64,000 bases of DNA, taken from contig NC_003075.7 in NCBI RefSeq assembly GCF_000001735.4, positions 1,365,001-1,429,000 on the forward strand, given 5' to 3'. Below are positions 33,686-46,200 of the stretch, in pieces; position 1 is the first letter of the stretch, and each line of letters begins with the position of its first letter. The position numbers and the translations under genes are program-made. A model generated the notes under the pieces. The model made no database searches. It saw only the letters and a program-made list of their open reading frames with translations, and had not been told where the DNA came from. The DNA comes from Arabidopsis thaliana (Eukaryota > Streptophyta > Magnoliopsida > Brassicales > Brassicaceae).

Positions 33686-34386
33686 TAGGGTTTCATTTCA
33701 TACTTTCATGTGCATGTGAGTGTTTTCAGGGTTTTTCCTTTTCTTTTGTATCTCTTTAAGAACATCATTATTGGTTGTTTCTTAGATTAGTTCTTAGACT
33801 AGGAGCATCTCATTTTCTTTATATTAATAAAGGGAGTTTTCAGGTTTTACAAACATGAAATCGATTATATAGTTTTGTAAACAAATAAAAATAGCACTAT
33901 AAACGGAATTGTACTCACAGAGTCACAGGCTTTCCGGAAACTACTTAAAGCTTAGAACTCAGGCAATCTAAGAAACAGATTATGTAAGTCCACCAATCTA
34001 AGTTTAGAAAATTTCATGATCCATATTTAACACGATTCGTGTTACGGCAAGTAATTAACTTTGGTTTTGAGTCTCAAAACATCTTGGTTCATTATTCTTG
34101 AAAATTTCTAAACATTTTGGATTGAGTTTTGTTGTTAATTTTTTCTCTTTAGTTTGTCTATCCAATACATCCTGCTGTTTAGGAGAAAGACGGATAATAT
34201 GAGAATTGGTAGAAGGAAAACTGTATTTACTCATGACTCATAAAAGGGAAACAAAGATAACATAAGACTTCCACATTACATAGACCCTAGTTAACACCTT
34301 CCACTTGAGAGTTTTTCTAAACCTCTGCATTATGATTCAACCAGAGATTCAATACCAAACAAACATCATCATTGTTATCAACAACC
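33686..34386. other. Intergenic region downstream of the first B3 copy
   Basis: This is AT-rich sequence with a probable polyadenylation region just after the B3 stop. No ORF or RNA gene is supported. Confidence 0.55.
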
Positions 34387-35260
34387 AAAATCCTTGATAA
34401 TGTCAAATTCTTGATCATCATCATCATCATCAAAAACCAAACCATCCTACAAAATGATGGAAGCAATAACATTTATAAGAATATGATCTCACTAACATTT
34501 ATGGACATATAAACAAACATTAAGAGTGCCTTAGAATCAACAGCCGAAGATCCATGACACCACTTTCTTCAGAAGAGTTACATCTGGAAATTAAATAAAG
34601 ACATGATTTTGTTCCTTTTGGCTGAAACCTTCTACTTGGGTTAGATACTCTTAGACACTTTAGGCAAAACCTCACAAAACTCCACCTTGCCGTAGTGTCG
34701 AATCCTTTACTTCACCTTTCTAGATTCCTTGAGTTCCATCTTGGTCCCTGAGATCTTCTCAGGATTGTGATACTTTGAAAAGCTCCTTATCTGCTTGAAG
34801 CATTCTCCCTGTTGTCACTTTAGTGATATTCTCAGCTTGATAAGCTTTTTCACTCCTAACAACCTTGAATACCAACTCTGCAATCATTTCTCCTATGACT
34901 TGCCTGCTGGTATCAACCCCCTTTAATCTTCTTAAGCATACTATGATCTTGACCAGAGTAGACTCACTCTTAGAATCACAATAAACTTCAACAATGGCTT
35001 GTTGAAAACCATCTTCTGCAAACAGCTTTCTCATCCTGTTTACTACTTGTGTTTCTTCTGCAAAACTGAAAACAACAGCCTCTTGAACCTTTGTTCTCCT
35101 GTGACTTATGATTTCACCTGCTGTGAATTCAATTAGAAGAAATGATATTCTTTTGTCTTGATCAGTTTCATAAACAGATTTACAGTCACTTTTCACCTTA
35201 GGACTATTTTGCTCTTTGCTGTTTAAACAGACCTGCAGCTTCTTTGTGTCCTTCTCACTG
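34387..35260 (-). CDS. Unassigned minus-strand gene or gene relic
   Basis: The main frame (34759 to about 35260) reads GSEKDTKKLQVCLNSKEQN, then FLLIEFTAGEIISHRRTKVQ and KLFAEDGFQQAIVEVYCDSK, ending KVSQS with a TGA at 34759. Its length and composition look coding, but no ATG was found at the left end and I do not recognise a domain. Downstream on the same strand a second piece reads DVTLLKKVVSWIFGC and a third, after a TAG acceptor, DGLVFDDDDDDQEFDIIKDF ending near 34387. These could be later exons of the same gene. Further upstream (35260-35560) the frame breaks up. It may be expressed or be a relic. Confidence 0.35.
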
Positions 35261-35831
35261 CCAGCACAGAGTCATCTTGTTGACTACCCATGAAGCTTCT
35301 TATAACACCTGCAGGGCACGAATTTGCAGGTCTGATTCTTATCATGATGTTCTTTTCAGCTTTTCATCATGTTTGAGATGCACTTCTCAGCTTGTAAGAA
35401 CCTCTCTTGTCTATTCTTACTTTTTACCTCTGACACACACTGGTTTCTCTTCTACTTTGAAGCTTAGACTGTTCTGCTGTCAAGACTTGACTTCTTCTGC
35501 ATACTCCACAACTTTCAGTCCAGATTCTTTGTGAGTATTGATTTGTCAGTTGTCACTGACCTCGGATCAAAACTTGGCATATACATGTATGATATAGGAA
35601 TTATTTCTAGTCATTAACGTTTTCGAAAATACACACATAAAACAAAGCAGTATTTTTACAGACTTAAAATAATTATTTTATCGATTAAAAAGTTGATTTT
35701 TTTTTTAATAATATAAATGGAAAACCTAAGTATAAAAGGAATTGATTTGCTAGAAAGAAGGAAAAAAACAAACCCTAAAAATATATAGATTCTTCAGCAA
35801 GGTAAGATAGAGAGAACGTGAGAGATCGATC
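35261..35831. promoter_or_regulatory. Upstream region of the second B3 gene
   Basis: The left half is the broken upstream part of the minus-strand relic. The right half is AT-rich promoter with AAGTATAAAAGGA near 35729, about 100 bp before the ATG, as a TATA box candidate. Confidence 0.45.
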
Positions 35832-36584
35832 ATGGCGAATTCAACAGGTAAACCGACAAGTTCAACACAAGAAGATGAAGAAGCTACCTCGGCTACAGAA
35901 ATATTAGCACAATTGATGCAAGATATTATAGATCGTGAAGAGGATATAGATGATGAAGACGATATAGATGACGAGGTTATAGATGATGAAGACTATGAGG
36001 TTGCGTCCCTTCCATTATTACAAGAAAGCCAAGCTAATCAAAAGCAGTCTAGGGAGAGGGAAGAAGAAACTGAAAAAAATCAACCTAAGAGGTTTAAGAA
36101 ACAGAACATGATGAAAATAAATATCCATGACTTTTCAGAAGAAACTCTGAGGTTAATTGAGGTATGGTACGAAGCTGAACTCGATCCACAAGATATATTC
36201 GGCGATAATGAGGTGACGAGGCTATTCAGCAGACCGATAAAGAAGCAGTTGATGTCGAGCGATGTCGATAAAGATCAATGCATGCTCATGTTATCGAAGG
36301 AGCAAGTGAAGGAGAAGATGCTTCCTTTTCTAGAAGATTCAGAGAATCCGGTAAAGGGGATTGATGTTTCGGTGTATGGACCAGACGGGAAAGTTCAACA
36401 GATGGAGTTCAAGATGTGGAATGGGGATAAAACACCTGTGTTAACTTCAGGGTGGAAGCAGTTTGTGGAAGATTATGGTCTTTCGATGACTTGTGATTTT
36501 GTCACTGTTTGGATGTTTAGGCACATAAAGACTCGAAAGCTTTGCTTTGCTATTCACTACGTTAAATTTTCTTTAAGAGATTAA
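35832..36584 (+). CDS. B3/DUF313-type DNA-binding protein
   Basis: A single open frame of 250 residues starts MANSTGKPTSSTQEDEEATS. The N-terminal part is very acidic (repeated DDE/DDI), followed by a basic QPKRFKKQ patch that could be a nuclear signal. The B3-type domain covers about residues 145-250: KKQLMSSDVDKDQCMLMLSK, IDVSVYGPDGKVQQ, TPVLTSGWKQFVEDYGLSM and FVTVWMFRHIKTRKLCFAIH. It is the intact paralogue of the broken copy at 32979, in the same orientation, so the pair arose by local duplication. Compared with that copy the C-terminus is shortened (FSLRD). Sequence matching the paralogue's end (CFLES) continues out of frame beyond the stop. Confidence 0.85.
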   Translation: MANSTGKPTSSTQEDEEATSATEILAQLMQDIIDREEDIDDEDDIDDEVIDDEDYEVASLPLLQESQANQKQSREREEETEKNQPKRFKKQNMMKINIHDFSEETLRLIEVWYEAELDPQDIFGDNEVTRLFSRPIKKQLMSSDVDKDQCMLMLSKEQVKEKMLPFLEDSENPVKGIDVSVYGPDGKVQQMEFKMWNGDKTPVLTSGWKQFVEDYGLSMTCDFVTVWMFRHIKTRKLCFAIHYVKFSLRD

Positions 36585-36599
36585 TTTATCGAGTGGGAT

Positions 36600-36849
36600 G
36601 ATCTTGAAGACTGCTTTCTTGAATCCAAATTAGGATTTTTGAGGTTTTTGTTTCTTTCTTTTTCTGTGTTAACTAGTGGAACTACCAGGGTATTAACTAG
36701 GGTTTGCTTCCCTATTCGGTCTACAAGGATCTTGAAGACTGCTTTCTTGAATCCAAATTAGGGTTTTTGAGGTTTTTGCTTCTTTCTTTTTCCTGCGTTT
36801 TTGTTACCAGGATATTAATTAGGATTTGCTTCGCTATTCGGTCTACAAT
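36600..36849 (+). repeat. 128-bp tandem repeat built from the B3 gene 3' end
   Basis: Unit 1 (36600-36727) and unit 2 (36728-36849) start GATCTTGAAGACTGCTTTCT. Each ends with GGTTTGCTTC(C/G)CTATTCGGTC, which resembles the last codons of the B3 gene (CTTTGCTTTGCTATTCAC, near 36541). So the 3' end of the gene appears to have been multiplied in tandem. Confidence 0.85.
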
Positions 36850-37186
36850 GATCTTAAACATAGATAATTGATATTTGATAAGGTACCAAAATGATGGATC
36901 ATATATGGTCGTCACTGGTCAGAGAATATATGCACATTATATGGTCGTAGCTCCAACGTTTAATTTGATCTAAACTATGTATGTATCAAGGTTATAAAAT
37001 ATTGCACCACACAAGCTTTTTACTTACAATGTGAAATCAATGTAAAAACCGTTCTATACACATATTAATCTCACAATTACAGCGACTAAACAATACAAAA
37101 ATCACAAGCAAGATTCCAAGAGGGAAAAAAACTGGAGAAACAAAGAATAAGACAAAACCAAACAACCAACACAAGAAGAAGCAAAA

Positions 37187-38288
<1,102 letters not shown>

Positions 38289-39663
38289 ATGAAGAAATTC
38301 TATCAAAATGCTGATCATGAGACTGATAAATCCAAATCGGCGGAGACGAAGAAGAGGAAGAACATGAGGAGATTAGGAGGCGGTGGTCTTTCTCTCCAAA
38401 CTTTTGCCAACATGAAATCGGAAAATAATCGCTATAACCCTTCTTTGATCAGTAAGAGATTCTTCTCTCTACCCAACTTGAAAAAAAGTTTCCTTTTTGA
38501 TTGTAACTTGTCATCCTCTTGCTTCGAACTTAAGCTAGTACTCGAGGATTAGGAGGAACTATATCAAGATTTAAGATTAGGCTGATGTTAAGAATGCTAC
38601 GATGTGATTATTGACTATGTTTACCCTGCTTCTCTCTACCCAACTTGAAAAAAAGTTTCCTTTTTGATTGTAACTTCTCATCCTCTTGCTTCGAACGTAA
38701 GCTAGTACTCGATGATTAGGAGGAACTATATTAAGATTTAAGATTAGGCTGATGTTAAGAATAAGAATGCTTCGATGTGGTTATTGATTATGTTTCCTTT
38801 GGTGTTAGGCATCAGAAGAGAACTATTTGGAGTTCCTTTAATGGTGTATAGTTTCACAGTTTGTGTTTTCTAATCAGATTAGGCTTAAGCTAGTACTCGA
38901 GGATTAGGAGGAACTATAATAAGATTAGGCTGATGTTGAGGATGCTACGATGTGGTTATTGACTATGTTACCCTGCTTCTCTCCACCCAACTTGAAAAAA
39001 AGTTTCCTTTTTGATTGTAACTTCTCATCCTCTTGCTTCAAACTTAAGCTAGTACTCGATGATTAGGAGGAACTATATTAAGATTTAAGATCAGGCTGAT
39101 GTTAAGAATGCTACGATGTGGTTATTGATTATGTTTCCTTTGGTGTTAGGCATCAGAAGAGAACTATTTGGAGTTCCTTTAATGGTGTATAGTTTCACAG
39201 TTTGTGTTTTCTAATCAGATTAGGCTTGAAGTAAGATTGAATGAGTGTTCTTTTGTGCTCACTTTCAGAAAAGCAAAAAGAGTTCTACAAGAATGCAAAG
39301 TATGTGAGCAAGTTTAGGAAGTCGTTGAAGCAGCAGAACATTCCTGATAAGAATGAGACTGGAGAGACTAGTAAGGTAGGTGATGATGATGATGATGATA
39401 AGCGGAAGGGTAAATCTAATAAGAGAATTGGTGTAGAGGATTTGTACAAGCAGACAAGAGAAGAGATGGAGAGAGTAAGGAAGGAGAGAGAGGCAATGTT
39501 TCAGGCGAAGAAGGAAGCGAAAGAAGAGGCTGAATCTAGGAGGAAAGAAGCAAAGGGGAAAATGTTGAGGAAGACTCGACATGGTCAGCCTGTAATGAAA
39601 TACAGAATTGAGCATCTTCTTGAATCCATCAAGAAATCTGCCGGAATCAACGAAATCGCCTAA
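38289..39663 (+). CDS. rRNA-processing-like basic coiled-coil protein
   Basis: Two exons (38289-38451 and 39269-39663) join in phase (ATC A|AA) to 185 residues. Exon 1 reads MKKFYQNADHETDKSKSAET, with KKRKNMRRLGGGGLSL. Exon 2 reads KKQKEFYKNAKYVSKFRKSL, an acidic DDDDDD stretch, a long Glu/Arg coiled coil (REEMERVRKEREAMFQAKKE) and TRHGQPVMKYRIEHLLESIK at the end. This matches the eukaryotic Fyv7/rRNA-processing family, in which the C-terminal motif is best conserved; yeast Fyv7 is a nucleolar protein needed for 18S rRNA maturation. The plant role is inferred from that. The single intron is packed with tandem repeats. Confidence 0.8.
38462..39230. repeat. Nested tandem repeats filling an intron
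   Basis: Block A (about 167 bp, starting CTTCTCTCTACCCAACTTG) occurs at 38462, 38629 and 38976, the last with one C variant. The subsegment TAAGCTAGTACTCGA occurs near 38530, 38698, 38886 and 39046. Block B (GGTGTTAGGCATCAGAAGAG to TCTAATCAGATTAGGCTT, about 90 bp) occurs near 38801 and 39140. The order is A, A, B, partial A, A, B, so a larger A-B unit of about 340 bp was itself duplicated. The first A includes bases at the very start of the intron. Confidence 0.88.
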
Positions 39664-40107
39664 CTTGTGCGGGTTGATACAGTGCAGATGAAGAACCCAG
39701 TGAGGAGAAGTTGCTGGTGTTGCGGAGGCTCAAAGCAGAAACCTTGTTGTCACTCAGATACTGACCTTTTTCTTCCCGGAGATATTATGTTACACTACTG
39801 CTTATACTTTGAGAGATGCTTTGCGGCAACATATGTAGTTTTTTGCTAGGCCTTACCGTTTAGCTCATGATTTTAGATGTTTCTTTACAAACTTCTTTTA
39901 CTATAAATCTTATAAAATGATAATTTTATTCCAAACACAAGGTTTTGTTTGTTTAACAGAGTACAAGCTATGAAATGCTTCTATCACTGATATTCTAATA
40001 TCTTAGTAAAAACAATATGAAAGGGAACAAATGGAAGGTGAATCTCTCCCACAACAATGTCTGCAAAAACTGAAGATGGAAAGGAAAATATGACTGAAGC
40101 AGCAAGT
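39664..40107. other. Convergent 3' region upstream of the AFB1 stop
   Basis: This holds the 3' UTRs of the rRNA-processing-like gene and AFB1. The short ORF at 39667-39849 has no domain. Nothing else is seen. Confidence 0.55.
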
Positions 40108-42057
40108 TTACTTTATGGCTAGATGTGAAACTCCATTCTCAGGATTCTTGTGTATCGTCCACACAAATTCAGGCGTATCCATTCTCGGTCCTGCGACTGT
40201 TCTGTATATGTATATCCTCTCAACTGGAGAGCTCTCAGGTCTTGACTCTGGAGGATGTTCATCAATGACTTCGACATTGAGCCTTGGCATTTTCTGACTT
40301 AGAAGCTTGCAAGCACCAAAACTTACAAAGCAAGATGACATCCAAAGGGATCGCATGGTCTCTAGCTTGGCAGCGTGCTCCAGTAGTGCAGTGTCTCCAA
40401 AAGGGCAGTCTCGTATCTCAAGCTTCTTTAAACTCTCACAGCCCGACAACAAGTGATGAAGCATCAAATCACTGTCCCCAGCAAATGCTATTGATAGCAT
40501 CCTAACCTTCTTGGCATGTTTCCCAATGTATTTGAAGGCCTTGTCAGAGAGAAGACCAGAGACGGAGAGCCGTCGAAGATCCCTGCATCCCTCAGCTATG
40601 GCTTTGAATCCTTTATCAAGTGGCTCATTTGTTTTGTAATCAGGAGCAAATGGCTCTATCACACAGAGACGGAAGCACTTGAGATTCGGACGTTTTCTTG
40701 CTATGGTAAACAAAGCTGCGTTTGTGAACTGGACACAGAAGTAGAGAACAGACTCAAGCTTTCGACAGCCTTTAGACACAAAGACCAGGCCTTGTTCCGT
40801 CAGAGGTATGTTGGTTGCATCAAGATCTGGCTCAGATGGAAACACCCTCAGTTCTCGCAGTTCCTTGCAATATGAGGCAACAGCTTCAAGACCTTTGTCC
40901 TCAATCAAGTCCATCACCTACCAAAAAATGTCTCACTAGTAAGAACCAACATAAATGGGATACTCACTCAAAGAGTCTTGAAAAATGTAAAATACTCACC
41001 CATAGCTTCTGCAGTTTCGAGCATCGCCTAAGAAGCTCAACAAGATCAGGCATTCGGACAGTAGCGTAGCTCAAGTTCAACGAGGTAAGACCAGGACAGA
41101 CAGAATAAAGAGCTGGAAGATATTCAGGGAGGACATCCCAGAGACCAGATAAGCTCTGAAGTTGCTTACAGTTTGAAAAAGCTTCTGATAACTTTGAAAA
41201 CGCTTCAGGTTTCAATTGAGCTGCGAAAGAACCTGTGCCGAGCTCAGTCAGTTGTGGAGCACAACGAAGTAAGCTAACGAGTCCATCTAGAGTCACAGCT
41301 GGATTCAACTTCAAAGACTTCAAGTTTGGAGATCTGCTCACAAGACGCTCTAAATCCGAGATTTTAACCTCAGAATCTAAACAAGAGAAGTCAAGAGAGA
41401 CCAAAGAAGTTGAACTCTCTGGAAAATAGCTAAGCCAATCTCCTCCTAAATCTTCAACAATACACTCTCGTAGTTCCAACACTCTCAAGTTCCTATATTG
41501 AAAATCAGACAACAACAAAAAACAAACCAAAGCTACTTACTACTATGAGATATAACTTGCAGCCAAAGAAAAGATTGTTTTTGTATTTGGTTGGAACCGA
41601 ACCTGCAAGTAGCTGCAATAGCAGCGATACCATCAGTAGAGAAACCTTCACAAGAAGTCAACACAAGGACTTTAAAATCCTTAAACGAAGCAGCAATTTT
41701 CTCTAAGCACTCATCAGTCACCACCATCCTCTTCATTCTGATCTCTTCAAGAGACGAACTTTTCGCCGCCATAGCTTCAATCCACGGCCAAGCATAACCA
41801 CCCCAACCATCAGGAACGAGATTATAGTCAGCGAAGTGTGGCTTCCCCTTCAAAGTCAAAGATCTCATCTCCGGGAACCGTCGTGTAACCGCAGCAGGAC
41901 TGACCGCGTAACAGTTTCCGACAAAGACTCGCTTCCTAGTCTTCCGTTCTGTCTCAAACCATGACTTGCAGACCAGAGAAACAGAGTTCCGGTCCTCGTT
42001 GGAATCAATGAAGGAGAGGATATGTTCCAACACCTTAGGTGGGAATCGGAGACCCAT
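40108..42057 (-). CDS. AFB1: AFB1, TIR1-like auxin receptor F-box protein
   Basis: Three exons (41603-42057, 41000-41492, 40108-40917) join to exactly 585 residues. The N-terminal F-box reads MGLRFPPKVLEHILSFIDSN. Leucine-rich repeats fill the rest, with conserved KGKPHFADYNLVPDGWGG and the TIR1/AFB C-terminal cap. Family knowledge: TIR1/AFB proteins bind auxin together with Aux/IAA proteins, within SCF ubiquitin ligases and also in fast non-transcriptional signalling, for which AFB1 is the main member. Residue 8 is Lys where TIR1 has Glu12; a change to Lys there is known to weaken CUL1 binding in TIR1, which fits the weak SCF assembly reported for AFB1. A TATATATA box lies near 42163, about 105 bp before the ATG. 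Confidence 0.96.
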
Positions 42058-43295
42058 CAGAAACAGAGTGAGAGAGAGAGAGGGGGGAAGAAATGAAGAA
42101 AAAGGTTTGAGATTTTGATTCGATATGAGTGTGATCTAAATCGAAAGATTGAAGCTTTTGATATATATAAACAGAGCAAGTGGAAGACAAGAAAGAGTAT
42201 GACAAGACAAGAGAATCGAAGGAGACAGTGTCCATGTGAGACCATTAATAAAGTTGAGCTTGCACCCATGTGAGCCTACTGTGTATAGCTCACTAATATA
42301 ATTAGTTTCCTTAATCATAATTAGTTTACTCTGTGATCCATCACATGTAAGTCTGTGTGAGAACTCGTGGATCTAATCATTTATGGTATTACCCAGTTCA
42401 CACATGATGTCAGATTCGTTAATTAGTATTTTACTTATGCTTCAGTTTCAAAGTAAAAATATATTTTATCTTTGGTACCAAATATCAATTCATATTGTTA
42501 CCAATCAAATGTTACAACTGAATCTCTTCAAACAATCAACGTTTTTGGACGTGAAAAACATTTTTATGATTAAAGCTTCGAATGGCAACTCATTATCAAA
42601 ACGGTACAGTTTATACAGTTTTGACAATTATCATTTACAAAAAGAATTTCAAAAACGTTACAATTTTTTTTTATTTTCAATTTTTTTATACAGTTTTTTT
42701 TTACAGTTTTGCATTATTCTATAACAGTTTACCGCGTCAGTTAACAACTTATCGCTCTAGCTAACAGCTAAAGTTTTGTTACCAATCAGACTCTTAAATC
42801 TTAAGAAATGGAGTAATCCATCTCAGTGCATAAGTGTCACAAAATGATCGAGACTCGTTGGTTACAAACTCTTTATCACATTTGAAGAAGCTTAACTTAA
42901 GTTGTTTTGATTTTCGAGAAACCGATAGAGTAACAAAGAAGTTAACATCCCAATTAATTATGTTCCTAAGCTTTATTTTCTTAGTGTCGGATTGGTTAGA
43001 TTTTCTCATAGACGCTATTCCGCTAAAAAACTATGACTCTACACAATTACACAAGATGTGGGTTAGTAAAAATTTGAAGTCTGAAAAAAAAACAGAAAAT
43101 TCAGATTCAAGAGCCATCTTCTTGTCTTATCTACACGTGTCACATACTGAACTCCTCCAACAAGAGAAAGATGTGTCCGAAGCTCCCTCGCTCGAATGGC
43201 GAATCCTCTACACCTTGAGTTCGTTTAGCCAATCTCAACAAACGCTAAAGAACGACGTCGTTTTGTTGATCGTAATTCTAAAAAATCAATCAGCA
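42058..43295. promoter_or_regulatory. Divergent intergenic region between AFB1 and the DUF255 gene
   Basis: It includes the CT-rich AFB1 leader (42058-42110, minus strand) and AFB1 TATA box. The centre (42380-42830) is AT-rich with long T runs and no coding content. The open plus frame at 42834-43295 upstream of the DUF255 ATG lacks protein-like composition in its first half. No RNA gene is seen. Confidence 0.5.
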
Positions 43296-46200
43296 ATGCT
43301 GATGAAAAGTCTTCACTTGTTGTCTTCCTCAATCCTCCTCCACCGCTTTGCTTCTCGCAGCATTGCATCTTTGTCTACTCTACCCAGAAGAAGAAATATC
43401 GTCCGTATACATAACCCTTCGTTTTCTAGCCCTTTCCCGCCGATTCTCTCTAGACCCATTTCCTCAGGCAAGGTCTTAGCCATGGCGGAAGAGTCTTCTT
43501 CTTCTTCGACCTCGTCAACATCTCAGAAACATACCAACCGTTTAGCCGCTGAACACAGTCCTTATCTTCTTCAACACGCGCATAATCCGGTGATTACTCT
43601 CTTTTATAAAAGTATTCGTCTTTAGATAAAATTGATAAGAGAAGAACACCTCTCGTTTCAATTAGGGAGCTTTCTTGCAATTTGCTAAGTCACAACTGGT
43701 TTAGATTGTAGCTAACCGGTTCTTAGTCTAAAAGTTTGGAACTTTTTTTATTTTTTAGATTGATTTCATGGTTTATGTCAAAAAGGTTGATTGGTACCCA
43801 TGGGGAGAAGAAGCTTTTGAAGAAGCAAGGAAGAGAGACGTGCCCATCTTCTTATCAAGTTGTTTACTTTATCCTCTTTTGATCGTTTTAATTACTGCTT
43901 GATTAGATTCCATTAATGACTTTTAGTTTGTGAAACTAATTTGGTTCCTTTTGTTTTCAAAATCTCTTTTATATGGAATCTTGAAGTTGGATACAGTACC
44001 TGTCACTGGTGAGACTTTCAATTGTTTTCTTGGATTTGAGTTTGACTTCTTCTTTTTACTGAATTGGAGGATTAAGAGAATGAATGACAGATTCAAAGAC
44101 TCTGGATCTGTTAGTATCATTACTCTTCTCTCCTCATAGGTGTAACTCTAATGAAGGATTTAAGGATTTTATAAATTGAAAGTGGAAAGAAGTCTTATAG
44201 CCTAAGAACTAAGTGTTATTGTTTGAAATGTTAGGAGTAGAGAAGCAGATAATCTTATATTCCTATTTTGAAATGTATGTTTAAGTAACAGTTAACTCTT
44301 TTGTCAGGTGCCATGTCATGGAAGTTGAGTCATTTGAAGATGAAGAAGTGGCAAAACTCTTGAACAATTCATTCGTTAGTATCAAGGTTAGCGTTTAACA
44401 CGGAAAAACATTTTAAAGCACTGTCTTTGAACTGGTTACTGTTGAAACATGTTAGTAACATGTCTATGCAACAGGTTGATCGAGAAGAGCGGCCTGATGT
44501 CGACAAGGTAAACTACTTTCTGCACTCTTTGATGTCTTGAATAAATTGCTCAAAACTCAAATTTTCATTTATTTCTCTGAATGCTTAGTTTCAGAAATAT
44601 CTTTTCTTTTTGGCTCAATCATGTTGTGGGTCATATTAATAGCTTCTTTTACTTTGTTGGCGAATATTTGTGTCTTCGGTAACTCTAGTAAGAGATGCAA
44701 AACCTTAGAAACCATAGTAGACTTGTGTAGAATTTGTTCTAGCTGGATCAGTGTCTACTAGAGAAAGTAGCCTTGACTATATTCATGGACTTACGATTCT
44801 TTTTACTGGCACTTTTAGGTTTATATGTCGTTCGTCCAGGCTCTGTATGGTGGAGGAGGGTGGCCACTGTCGGTATTCCTTTCACCTGATTTAAAGCCGT
44901 TGATGGGTGGAACCTACTTTCCTCCAAATGACAATTATGGACGACCAGGATTCAAAACTCTCCTTAAGTAAGTAAACCCTTTTTCTCTTATTGTACAAAA
45001 GCATTCTAGGCTTGTAATGGTGCAATAAAAAATAGAGTATGTATGTAGAAACAAACGCTCTTGGCGAAGACTATAGTTGATTCGTTTATGTTCTCCATGT
45101 TTTCTTTGGGTTTGGTTCAGGAAGGTGAAAGATGCGTGGAACAGTAAGAGGGATACTCTAGTGAAGAGTGGTACATATGCTATCGAAGAACTCTCTAAAG
45201 CTTTATCTGCAAGTACTGGAGCCGATAAATTGTCAGATGGGATTTCTCGGGAGGCTGTGAGTACATGTGCAAAACAAGTATGATTCGACTCGCGGACTCT
45301 AGAAAAATATATATGATTGATACATCAACATGAAAAGGTCTTCTAACAGTGAGTGTTTGTGTTAAAGCTTTCTCGGAGCTATGATTCGGAATTCGGTGGG
45401 TTTGGATCTGCACCAAAGTTCCCGAGGCCTGTCGAGATCCAGCTGATGCTTTATCATTACAAAAAGTTGAAGGAATCGGGGAAAACTAGTGAGGCTGATG
45501 AAGAGAAAAGTATGGTTTTATTCAGCTTGCAAGGCATGGCAAATGGAGGGATGCATGATCACATTGGAGGCGGGTTTCATAGATACAGTGTCGATGAATG
45601 TTGGCATGGTAAAACTTCAAACAGTATCCTGTAGTATCAAGGTGATGAAAAATATTTTGAGATTGACGCATTTTTTGCTATTTGTCTGGTGCAGTTCCAC
45701 ATTTTGAGAAAATGCTGTATGATCAAGGGCAACTAGCTAATGTGTACCTCGACGGTTTTAGCATTACCAAGGACGTTATGTATTCTTATGTGGCAAGAGA
45801 CATCCTTGATTATCTTAGAAGAGACATGATTGCACCTGAAGGTGGAATATTCTCAGCTGAAGATGCCGATAGCTTTGAGTTCGAGGGGGCAAAGAGAAAG
45901 AAAGAAGGAGCTTTCTATATATGGACAAGCGATGAGGTTCTTTTCTCTGATATATGATATATTCATGAGCTGACTCTGGTTTCCCTCTGCATACTGACAT
46001 TTGTTTTGCGTGTGTGTTTGGTTTCAAGATTGATGAAGTCCTCGGGGAGAATGCTGATCTTTTCAAGGAGCATTATTATGTTAAGAAATCAGGTAACTGC
46101 GATCTTTCGAGCAGGAGTGACCCGCACAATGAATTTGCTGGGAAGAACGTGCTGATCGAAAGAAATGAGACGTCTGCTATGGCATCAAAGTTTAGCCTCT

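Noticed and set aside
34387-34420. GAT/ATC trinucleotide run as a CRISPR-like or satellite array
   Set aside because: It is a short Asp-codon run in a probable exon, with no spaced repeats.
40115-41797. Plus-strand ORFs across AFB1
   Set aside because: All lie opposite AFB1 exons, which encode a full 585-residue protein.
42834-43295. Upstream extension of the DUF255 reading frame
   Set aside because: The frame is open, but the upstream part is AT-rich with non-coding composition. The ATG at 43296 begins a typical targeting peptide.
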